Shown piece by piece: positions 11,501 through 20,585 of a DNA stretch of 64,000 nt (positions within the stretch are counted from its first letter, which is position 1; each line of letters starts with the position of its first letter). The notes under the pieces were generated by a model, which was given only the letters and a program-made list of their open reading frames with translations, did not search any database and was not told the origin of the DNA. The DNA lies in the NCBI RefSeq assembly GCF_015706575.1, contig NW_024037067.1, positions 6,151,909-6,215,908 on the forward strand, given 5' to 3'. The DNA comes from Patiria miniata. Taxonomy: Eukaryota > Echinodermata > Asteroidea > Valvatida > Asterinidae. The translations under genes were made by a program, and so were the position numbers.

Positions 11501-12251
11501 AACCGATTTTTAAAATTTTCAAAATGGCTGCCATTGCTTGCTATTCTACCTATATTTGTTCAAAGAACAAATATGTGATGGCCCAAAAGCCAAATTCCAT
11601 GCTTGTATCATAAAAGGCACAATCGATCTCGTCACCTATCTGCCGTATGTGGTTTTCAATCTATGACATAAACAAATAAACAAAACACTTATTTTGTTTT
11701 ATAATTTCATTAAATACTAATTTTGGGGGGTTTTGAAGGGGAAAAGAACATTACAAGTAATTAGCTTGGATCATAATTGCGACCAGGGTACCAGGCACCG
11801 AGCATCGTTCATAAAAATGTCTTTTTGAAGAGCAATGTTTTAAGTGATCACCTGTTGGTTGAGCAGTGCACGTCAGCATTGTAGTTGCCGTTTCACAGGT
11901 ACATGACGCAGTACTTGATGACCTATTGTGAATAAACCAATACAAAAACAAATCCCATATTTGTTTCATAACACCTTTTAACAAAAACAAAGAACTTAAT
12001 ATTGTCATGGGAATTTGCCAGAGGGGCTCGAAAATATATCTTCACACTACTGTACGTAGTTTCCGGTAAAATCTGGATTTATGACTTGGTAATGGAAAAT
12101 TAATCACTGAGGTAGAATAGACAGACGGAACTTCATGAACAGCTCACCTCGCTTGGATGTGATTGCTTCCGAATACAAGCGTAGGGTGCAGAATACAGCA
12201 TGCCAGTGCTGCAGCACACACGGTCAACACGAAACTATCCACAAGAGCCAT
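5508..12251 (-). CDS. Type I membrane receptor with two C-type lectin domains and a tyrosine-motif tail
   Basis: Nine exons, all with GT/AG ends and matching phase: 12251-12148, 11922-11852, 11233-10829, 10239-9847, 9289-9130, 8678-8617, 7014-6711, 6455-6415, 5980-5508; 670 residues. Residues 1-30 are a signal peptide (MALVDSFVLTVCAAALACC). Residues 59-193 and 194-324 are two C-type lectin domains with the WIGL and WLDG signatures and paired cysteines. The second keeps WND (KWNDRSC) but neither shows EPN or QPD, so calcium-dependent sugar binding is uncertain. Residues 325-450 are Cys-rich (CPCGEKNCIKGCGC, CNCGLC, CEC) and unrecognised. A single span lies at 462-486, followed by a basic stop-transfer patch. 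The 184-residue tail has YINP (Tyr550, a Grb2-SH2-like YxN site) and three YxxL motifs (Tyr612, 643, 663), suited to phospho-signalling or clathrin adaptor binding. Its role as an immune or endocytic receptor is inferred. Confidence 0.85.
7085..8030. mobile_element. Foldback-like element with TGAGTCA-rich ends (intronic)
   Basis: Two clusters of TGACTCA/TGAGTCA words, about 7100-7285 and 7780-8025, flank unrelated sequence. A stretch near 7099-7130 matches the complement of about 7949-7977 (TGACTCACTT, then CCAAAAGTG), as expected for inverted ends. The phrase CACTACACGGACAAAAT occurs twice near 7847 and 7976. The element lies in the intron before the transmembrane exon of the lectin receptor gene. 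No coding frame is seen. Confidence 0.5.
8033..8536. mobile_element. Foldback MITE with arms of about 245 bp
   Basis: 8033-8280 and 8290-8536 are inverted copies of each other with only scattered mismatches (for example GTGAAGTTCTGCATGTAGCA in one arm, its complement in the other) around a short centre near 8285. The right outer end reads as CAGGGTGAGTAAAAA on the opposite strand, a transposon-like terminus. There is no protein. It is in an intron of the lectin receptor gene, 80 bp from the donor of the exon at 8617-8678. Confidence 0.85.
11488..11580. repeat. Short inverted repeat in a lectin receptor intron
   Basis: AATATAGGTAGAATA on the left pairs with TATTCTACCTATATT on the right, separated by about 40 bp, giving a stem-loop. 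It is probably the remains of a small transposon. Confidence 0.5.
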
Positions 12252-14923
12252 CACAGACAGATTTCAAACTTGTTAAGTGAAGAGCTTTTGAACAAGTGGC
12301 TGCGCTTCGATTCAACACCAAATATAACACCGATTCCGTTGTATCAGGTTGATTCAGAAACTGTTTCCGATCAAACTTCCGCATTGAATTTACAAAGCCA
12401 ACAGTTTCGCCAACGTCACTTTAGTTGTGATGCATGATTGGCATACAATGACGAAATTCAGACAATGCGCTGCTAGCTGCTATGCATAAAACTTGTGTGC
12501 ATAATAGCTTGACGACACGCTGACTGTTACAGGAATAAAGAAGTCAGGTATTTCTATATTTTAGGTACGACATTGGGAAAAACCCCACTTCCTTTGTCAA
12601 ACCCAAGGCAGCAACGAATCGTTGTTTGAAAGAAAACAAGTATTTATTTACATGAATGGCTTTTATCAATCGCGCGCAAAATTCAGTTTGCACGCACTTT
12701 TCTCGGTGACAGTCACGGCAAATAAACACATAACAATAATTTGTCGGCAGAATCGTTTTGCAAATTAGATTTTGACGTACATAAGCCTGGTTTACAAATC
12801 ATTTTCGATTATTCACAATGACCGAAGGAGGAAAGTTAAAAATGTATTGAAACTGAAGTGGCATACAAAGCGCTTTTTCACAGAGTCGCTTTTCACGTTG
12901 TCCAATGGAGCCCTCTCATCCGTATCTCCGATCCGTCTGATCTAAGCATTCACATGTGACCCGCGCGCAAGCCAATCAGAGTCGACATGGCCTCTTTTCA
13001 TTCAGAAATATGGGCTACGCTGTTGATTGGTCTATTCGGATGCCATGTTTTTGTATTACAAAGAGCATACAGATATAATCAAGCCCGACATCGGCTTTCA
13101 AAAAATAAAAAATACATGTAGCAATAGCTCAGCTGATACGATGATTAATTGTGCAAAAATGACTGCCTCTTCACCTAGGTTTTCATTTTAAAATAACAAT
13201 CGCATGTATCAAGCGTTAGATTAAGTTCATTGTAATAATAACGCCGAGTACTGAAAACCGGATGGAATTCGAAAACTATATCAACTGTGTCTTCGCGGTG
13301 GGTATTAAAGTTTAAAGCGAGTACCTAACTCTTTTTTTATAAAAAAAATACATGGAAACCAAAACACGAACTACATGTAATTAACAACTACATTTCACTT
13401 TTAATGCATGTTTTTTTTTTCATCTTTAATCAAGCGCAAATCAAATCTGCTCAATTATGAACCGAGTACAGAGTAAAATAAAATTATTTTAATATAACAA
13501 CATTTTATTGTGAGCTGTACACACAAAATTGCAAAACATATACGCTAAGCTTTATTCATATCTGATTTCAGAACAGTTTATGCAGTGGCCGATTTTTTGT
13601 CGACGCCATACACACAACAAATTAGTCTAACGGCCAGCCATTCACGTGTGCAGAGCCGCAGTCGAACGTCTGATATATCCCGACATGCAACTGTTATGCA
13701 GCCAATCGGAATCGACTGAAGAAACGGTGACGTCATGTCGATCAGAAAGGAGGACTAAGCTGATGATTGGCTCATTTGTATGCCACGTTTTTGTAATACT
13801 ACGGGTTGGCCAAGACTCGATTTTGGCGCCGCTGAATGGTCAGAATCACGAGGTCAAGACGCAGTCTTGTTTTGCATAATCACTGAACCTGCTTGCATAT
13901 CATATAGACCTTGCATAGATGCAAGGGGATATTTCGTAGACTAACAACAAACGGCCCAGTACAAAACGTTTTGCACATGAAATTTAGATCCTGAATATCA
14001 TAATTATGTGATGTACATGTACATAATGTATACATGAACATTTATATTGTGCATGAACGATTCCCAACACGATTTTGCCGAGCAAAAATAACATTTGTAA
14101 ACAACATTTTCTTATAAACAGCTTCACTGAATTAGCTCTAGCGGCATATATACAAGCAAATATTCCAATTAAAACAGAGATTAAAATTTTAATGGGAATA
14201 AATGACGAATGTTTTAAAGATACAATGATAGTTCGCCCAACTTTAGGCAGAAGTTGAGAATGAAATAAAATGGCAGGAGTCAATAAATGCCACAGCAACT
14301 TTTCCAGTGAAAAACGTATTTAGAAACTGTACATACACACAAATATAAGGGCAAGGTGTTCAATTACTGGAAGGAATAGGCATACAAGTAAAATCAACGG
14401 GTATATTTTATTTACATAGTAACATCCCGAAGTGTAGGCAAACATACATGTTTAAACAACGCACCCTTGAGTCACATGCAACCCCACTTATCCAATTTGC
14501 CAAGCAGCTGGTGCCCCCCCCCCCCCAAGTTGACCCATACATCGCCACTCCATCCAGAAAACTATAACATTCCCTATACAATTTTACCCAGTGAGGAATT
14601 GAGGACGACTTATTGATGTCTTCTGTCTACACAATACACCTGCTGCATCGTGTTCAAGCATCAGCTCCTGAATAAAAACTGAGAAATAACACCTCAGAAT
14701 AAGACTAGTAAACAACATAAGTGGTCAAAACAGACACGAAAATTCACACAAGTAATCCAATTGATGGAGTACATAAAGTTTATAAACCACGCAAAGGGAA
14801 GAACAAAATCAAAGCACAAACATAAGCAATGCCTTCAACAAACAGACTTTCAGTAAATCTTGACAGTTTAATCATGGAGGTAGGAAAATCACATATATGT
14901 TAAACATGTACATACCTTTTTGT
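12252..14923. other. Intergenic region between the galectin-fusion gene and the lectin receptor gene
   Basis: No gene is seen. Two similar blocks at about 12968-13070 and 13699-13803 carry paired CCAAT boxes (separate entry). A candidate poly(A) signal for the upstream minus-strand gene (AATAAA on the minus strand) lies at 14412-14407, about 510 bp past its stop. Confidence 0.5.
12968..13803. promoter_or_regulatory. Two diverged copies of a CCAAT-box block
   Basis: The left copy (12968-13070) has GCCAATCAGAGTCGAC, then GTTGATTGGTC, then TGCCATGTTTTTGTATTAC. The right copy (13699-13803) has GCCAATCGGAATCGAC, then GATGATTGGCTC, then TGCCACGTTTTTGTAATAC. Each has one direct and one inverted CCAAT core at similar spacing. 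The blocks lie 0.7-1.5 kb upstream of the lectin receptor start codon. Promoter or enhancer function is inferred; a dispersed repeat is the alternative. Confidence 0.4.
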
Positions 14924-17900
14924 CTACATGCAACCACTCATGGACGTGATTTGAACGTCGCCGTTAACATTCAAATACTTGATCGACTGTAAATCTTTGA
15001 TGCGGTGTGTGTACGTGATGAAAGGCTTACCATCCACAACCACCTGGGATAAAAGGGGGGATAAAAAGTGATTCTTCATAGATTTACTTATTTGGGCTAA
15101 GCTTGGAAAGAATTTAGTAAATCTTTGATGTATAACGAACTACTGTCATCCACGATAACCAAGCATGAATGGTAAAATGCTTCGTTGTTATGTCCATGAG
15201 ATGGATTTTTCATAGCAACGAATTTTGTGCAACTTTCTAATCATCTTAAATGTATGAAAACTATTTGACATTTTTTTAGGGTTAATTTGATTGAAAAGTA
15301 CACTTATTTAGTTGGCGGATCCAGGACAAACGCTAGCGTGCATGAGGAAGGCTAAAAATACTAGGGGAAAAAAATGATATACACGTCCCTAAAGGTTTCG
15401 TATAATTATTGCTTGACTTAGGTATTTCAACACGCAAAATATTTTACCAGCATCATTAAAGTGATAATCAATGGTTTCGAAATCATTTACTTGGAGTTGG
15501 TCAATGACTTTTGAAAGCATTTTCTTAGTTTGTGCATTTTGATACTCAAAACTGTATATACAGGGATAAGGATGTTGTTTGCATATCTATATCAGCCAAA
15601 ACCAACAACTTACTTTGAATTTGTCAAAGAGACACGTGAACTCAATCCCGAAGGGTCGCCCAGCCTTGAAAGGATACGGACTAGGTCCTCCCCTCTCCTC
15701 CGACCCATACTTGCCGCTAATTCTGGTGTTACGAACCACCATTTTGGGCCACGTGAGACGTGGGTTGAAGTGGAGGGCTATGTCGCCTGATTTTAGATTT
15801 TTGCTGCACATCAAGTTGATGTGGAATCTGGTGGAGTGAATGTGAAGAAGTCATAAAGGAAACAAGGTTATGATGAAATCATGAAACTCGTTGGGGATTT
15901 AAGAAAAAAATTGTGCAACAATGAAACTAAAATGACGGGGTTCATGAAAAAGGCTCTTCATATCAAACATTATTTTAGCAGGAGTCGGGCTATTACTTAG
16001 GCGAGCTGAATGAGATGTTCACACACAACTTTTTTGGAAAAGGTGGAAAATTAACAAGCATATATACAGTCCAACAGAGATATTTATTATCTTATTTGCC
16101 ATGAACGCTCAGAAGAAAATAGCTCACCGCGAACAACGATCATAAGGTTGGCCAACCACAGTGATCTTCTTCCCTGGTCCCATGCCTCTGATGTCACAAG
16201 TGTATGGAATCTTCTGTTGACAAAATACCGGTGCGAAGTACGTTTTAAAGCTCTTTTTGGAGACTTTAAGATTCTTGTGATGCAATGTCGTGTATTTGCT
16301 GGGGATTATGTTACATTTAAATTGGGATACCGAGATCAAATGTTATTGCCATTATTTAATATCAACTTACATAAATCACAGTATCTCCCGTCATTGATGT
16401 TGTCGGTACCTCAATTGCCGTTGCAGGTGTCATCTGAATCTGCTGAAAAGAATAATAAAATTCTCTTAGACACAGATTCATGTACATGTAGCTTCATTTT
16501 CTTCATTTCATGTTCACGTAGCTTCAGTTTTTAAATCATAGGGCCAACACGTAAATGTAAAACAAGATAACTTTGCACATACATAAAGTGAGGAGAAACT
16601 GTTTTACAACTTGCAAACTGCCCAAAACAGTGCATACACGGTCCAATCTTTCACTTTGTGAGCTTCTCTAATCTTGTTTTCATTTATATCGGAGTAAGGC
16701 CAAAAAATAATAGTTCTGCTTCCGGTTTCCCTATACCTACCCTATTCTGACAGCCCCTACCCTAATGGGGAATATGAGAAAAACACCCACTGGACCATTC
16801 CACCTTTTACCCTTGACTACTGTAAAAATGATCGTACTCAAAAAAATTGGCAAAAAAAGTCCCTACCTTACCTACCCTATTTTTGAATGCCATGTAATCA
16901 AAAGCAGATTTTTTTGGGGGGGGGGGGCTTAAACATAAAAGAACCGGGTTACGACTTACCAGCGGAATAGTTGGAGGAAAACTGTAGTTGTTCACGTCCT
17001 GCTCAGGGCCAAAGGTACACGGACTGGACAAGCTTGCCATATGCATGAGCTCAACTATGTTGTGGTTCGCATGGGCACTTTTCAAGTCGTGGAGATCGCC
17101 CTTGCACTCCCAACAGAAGTAAGAGCTGCACTGCTCGCAGTGGGTGGCGGCTGGAAAGGGGCAATGAGAGCAGGTAAGCTGGGAGGAAGTGGGGGTCATG
17201 GAAGGAGGTGGTGAAAAGTGCTCCTGTTGCTCCGGATAGGGGTACCCCAGAGTATGAGGCTTATACGACAGGTCTTGGTGTTGGTAGACTTGCTGAGTTT
17301 GGTGACTTAAGGGCCAACTGAGAGGCTCCTGGGCATGCTGGGGCTGGGGCATGTCATCACGGTGTTGAGGTGGATAGTCCTCGGAGACCTGTCGTCTGGC
17401 GGCCTGTTTCTCGTGCAGCTCCTCCCAGCGGTCAGATTGCTGCCGCTGCCATTCTGGTGCCGGGGTGTAGCCCGACAGTGCTTGCTGCTGGGCTAGCTCC
17501 AGTTGGAGATGCTGCTGCTTCTGTTGAAGCTGCTGCAGCCGTTGCTGCTGTTCTCCATCAACCTGGGGCTGATCTTCCTGGCCGCAGGATGGTGGGTCTG
17601 ATGCAGTCTTTAGGAGCTCCTCAGAGTGGAATTCTTTTCGGATGGTGGATTCTCCATGTGAGTGGGTTTGCTGGCACTCCAGGCAAAAATCTTCACCACA
17701 CTCAGCACAATGGATGACACCTGGGAAGGGACACTTCTTACATTTTTGAACTCCTGCTGGGCTTATGGAGGAAAGACTTTCATTGGTTGATGTCGCTTGA
17801 CCATCAAAATCGCCTGAAGTCGGTTCCTGTTGTTTCTGATTTCGATTCTCTTGATGCTGCTGTTCCACTTGCTGATGCTGCTGCTGACGTTGACGATTTT

Positions 17901-18321
17901 CTTGCTCCTCTTTCTCTCTTCTACTCTGTTCGATTTGCTCCAGCACCTGTCGCTGTTCGAGCTCCTCCTCTGCCCGTTGTTTTTCCCTCTCCGCGGCGCG
18001 GAATTTCTCGATGATCCCGGCAAGATGAAAATTGCGGGGCAGCTTCTGCACGCAGGTGTCAGCTGACCCGACCAACTGGGTCTTAACACGGCAGAGCGGA
18101 CACTCAACCTCTTGCGCTTCACCACGCCGCGGCCGTACCGCGCGGCGTATGCACCCACGACAAAAGCTGTGCTGACACAGCAGAGCTACGGGATCTTCGT
18201 AATAGTCGATGCATAACGGGCATTGCAGCTCTTCTCCCAGCTGTTGTAGGCGCCCTGACAGAGGGTCTTTAGGGGAAGTACATGTAGGAGACAGTGGAGG
18301 TGCGGAAGGATTTGCTGACAT
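14924..18321 (-). CDS. RING / double B-box / galectin fusion protein (TRIM-like E3 ligase with lectin domain)
   Basis: Five exons: 18321-16960, 16442-16371, 16213-16128, 15827-15614, 15043-14924; 617 residues, every junction in phase. The start is ATG 18321. Residues 34-77 are a C3HC4 RING (CPLC, CQHSFCRGC, CPLC). Residues 110-165 are Q/E-rich and probably helical. Two B-box-like zinc fingers lie at 194-232 (CKKCPFPGVIHC) and 384-420 (CSHCPFPAATHC). Residues 455-478 are a linker. Residues 479-617 are a complete galectin domain spread over the last three exons: PGKKITVVGQP, RFHINL, HFNPR (His526, Asn528, Arg530), VVRNT (Asn540), GSEER (Glu550, Arg552), YPFKAGRPF, THRIKDLQSIKYLNVNGD. Almost all galactoside-contact residues are kept; the usual stacking Trp is Tyr547. 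The inferred role is ubiquitination triggered by glycan recognition, perhaps on pathogens or ruptured vesicles. A separate short galectin transcript starting at an ATG in exon 2 is an alternative. Confidence 0.85.
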
Positions 18322-19769
18322 TTTCAACTGTCACATTTTCCAGACAAACATGTTTTTGAGTCAGTTTGCAACGTGCGCGATGCTTAGCATGTAAAAATAC
18401 TACACGCTTTTCCGGAGAACAACCGGCGACCTTTGAACTGCATACAAATAATGACGTATTGGTCTGGTTCCCTTCTGCGTTATGCAAACATCAAATCACA
18501 TTCCCTGATTTGGTTAGTCTCTAAGAAAACAGGTCCAGACTACGTGCCTCACTATTTCTCATCACCGGAAATGTGTGAGCCACATTGTTTATGCATTTTA
18601 TTTCTCCATGGTTTGTGCATAAAAGTATAAAGCAGACCAATAAATACATGTTAATGATTAATATGCTCGTTTTATAATGAGTTACCATGAAAAGGTGTGA
18701 ACTTAAATATCTAAAGAAGAATAGTTTGCCTTGACCTAAACTAAATTTGTACAGTTTGTCATTTAATATAAATTAATTTAATTTTGAGAACAAAATCAGA
18801 GAGGCATTATTTTTTTCTTTAGAATAAACTATCCAAAAATAAAAGAACAACATGACCACCAAATATTAAAAATACATGTGTATTATTTTTGATTATTTTC
18901 GAAATACTAAACATGGCAAAGGAATAGACACATTTGAAGAGGCAGATATGTATACTAATTATGGAATAATTTTGATACGGTAAGAATGAAATGTAGGAAA
19001 AAAAGAAGAATGCCAAATCGGGGTGGGGGTGGGGGTGGGACACACATTGTTGAAGCGATGCATCGTATTTACTGAAAGTGGTATAACTAATTTTGATATG
19101 GTAAAGACAAAATAGATAAGAAAGAATATTTTAGAAATATATAAAACATGGGAACGAAAAGACTCTATTAATTGCAATTCACCGTGTATACATGTATACA
19201 AATGAAATTTAAATACAAGTGATGAAAACATTTGAATAGGGGGAACAGGTGAGAATTTTTGGAAGTGCCAAATTTAGGAAAGAAAGACATTTTGTTGAAG
19301 CGATGCATTGTTATATACAAGTGATGGAAACAATTTTGATATATGTTAATACAAAATGGATGAGAAAAGAATATTTTAGAAATATACAAAACATGAGAAA
19401 GAAAAGACTCTATTAAATGCAATTCACCGTGTATATACATGTATACAAATGAAATTTTAAATACAAGTGACGAAAACATTTGAATAGGGGGAACAGGTGA
19501 GAATTTTTGGAAGTGCCAAATTTAGGAAAGAAAGACATTTTGTTGAAGAGATGCATTGTTATATACAAGTGATGGAAACAATTTTGATATATGGTAAAAA
19601 CAAAACAGTTGAGAAACAAATTATTTTAGAAATTAAAAAACTTGGGAAAGAAAAGCCACATTTTTGAAGCGATGCGTCGCATATTACAACTGATGGACAT
19701 AATTTTGATACTGTAACCAAAAATAGATGAAGAAGAAAAAAAAGAGAGGAAAATTTGATAAATTTTGAC
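18322..19769. other. Intergenic region between the galectin-fusion gene and 7SL
   Basis: No gene is seen. 18322-18960 is unremarkable AT-rich sequence that should hold the promoter of the RING/B-box/galectin gene; no TATA box is obvious. From about 18960 it becomes a tandem repeat (separate entry). Confidence 0.5.
18960..19760. repeat. Tandem repeat of about 247 bp
   Basis: The phrase TTGAAGCGATGCAT (with variants) recurs near 19048, 19293, 19542 and 19655. The first two intervals are 245 and 249 bp; the last copy is shortened. The units share AATTCACCGTGTATA, GGGGGAACAGGTGAGAATTT and GGAAGTGCCAAATTTAGGAA. The array ends about 10 bp before the 3' end of the 7SL gene. Confidence 0.85.
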
Positions 19770-19770
19770 A

Positions 19771-20070
19771 AAAGGGATGGGTCCCACTGTATCGTTCGGG
19801 CTGCATGCCGCTACCTATTCACGGGCGCAATCCCACTACTGCTCCACATGGGGACTTTTGCCTGCTGCGTTTCCGCCCTGGGCCGGTTCGTCCCTCCTTA
19901 GACGACCTGGATATCTCAACCTCCGCCGGGATAACCATATCGATGCCGAGCTTAGCGCGGACGCCCGATCGCCATAGGGCAACGACATACAGGACTCCCG
20001 AACTCAAGCGATCCACCAACCCCGGCTTCCAAAGTAGCTGGATTACAGGCGCACGCCACAACGCCCAGCC
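19771..20070 (-). ncRNA. 7SL RNA (signal recognition particle RNA)
   Basis: The 300-nt length matches metazoan 7SL RNA. On the minus strand the 5' end is GGCTGGGCG. It is followed by the Alu-domain core GTGGCGTGCGCCTGTAATCC, the S-domain segment GTCCGCGCTAAGCTCGGCAT with ATCGATATGG, the SRP54-binding helix-8 segment GGCGGAAACGCAGCAGG, and the closing strand AGTAGTGGGATTGCGCCCGTGAATAGG. It ends in a T-run (19773-19770), a pol III terminator. Full length, lack of an A-tail and intact helices argue for a real gene rather than a retro-copy. The RNA scaffolds the SRP, which targets secretory proteins to the ER. Confidence 0.95.
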
Positions 20071-20585
20071 GTCAGATGAGGCGATTTCTATATTGATAAA
20101 GCTTAAATAAAAGCGCCCTCTTGTGATTGACTAGTCCATAATTAATAAAGGGGCTGTATATATTTTGTTTCTGATCCTTTTGAAATATTCGAACACGATT
20201 TAGCATTAATATTAAAATACAAAAACAAAAGAAGTGAAGAATATAAATACGTGTAAGATATTATTTTAAGAATCAAAATATGACACATGTAGTATCTTTA
20301 ATACCAAACAGTTTACAAATCTTCCCTAAAAAAAATGTTGACCATTCCCATAATTACGCAAGCGCACAAGGTGCACTAATTTGCAATTTTGAAGTATGAT
20401 ACCTGACCTCCTCCTTGTGTATTTCGACAGTCAACTAATTAATTGACATAGTCACCATACTATACGAACATTCTTTTCCCGATCGCTAGCTGAAGTTGCT
20501 ACGATATTGACGCTGGATTGAAACACTGCGTAAATTCAGATATTTTCCAGGATCACTAGTGTTTCCTAAAGAGTTCTAAATTCAG
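20071..20585. promoter_or_regulatory. Divergent promoter region between 7SL and TTC30
   Basis: This 515-bp gap separates a pol III gene (7SL, minus) from a pol II gene (TTC30, plus). AT-rich words just upstream of 7SL (around 20090-20110) may act as a TATA-like pol III element. Near TTC30 I see only separate RFX-like half sites (GTCACC at 20451, GTTGCT at 20495), not a full X-box. Confidence 0.45.

Noticed and set aside
20440..20510. RFX X-box upstream of TTC30
   Set aside because: Only separate half sites (GTCACC, GTTGCT) are present, about 45 bp apart; no full X-box with 0-3 bp spacing.
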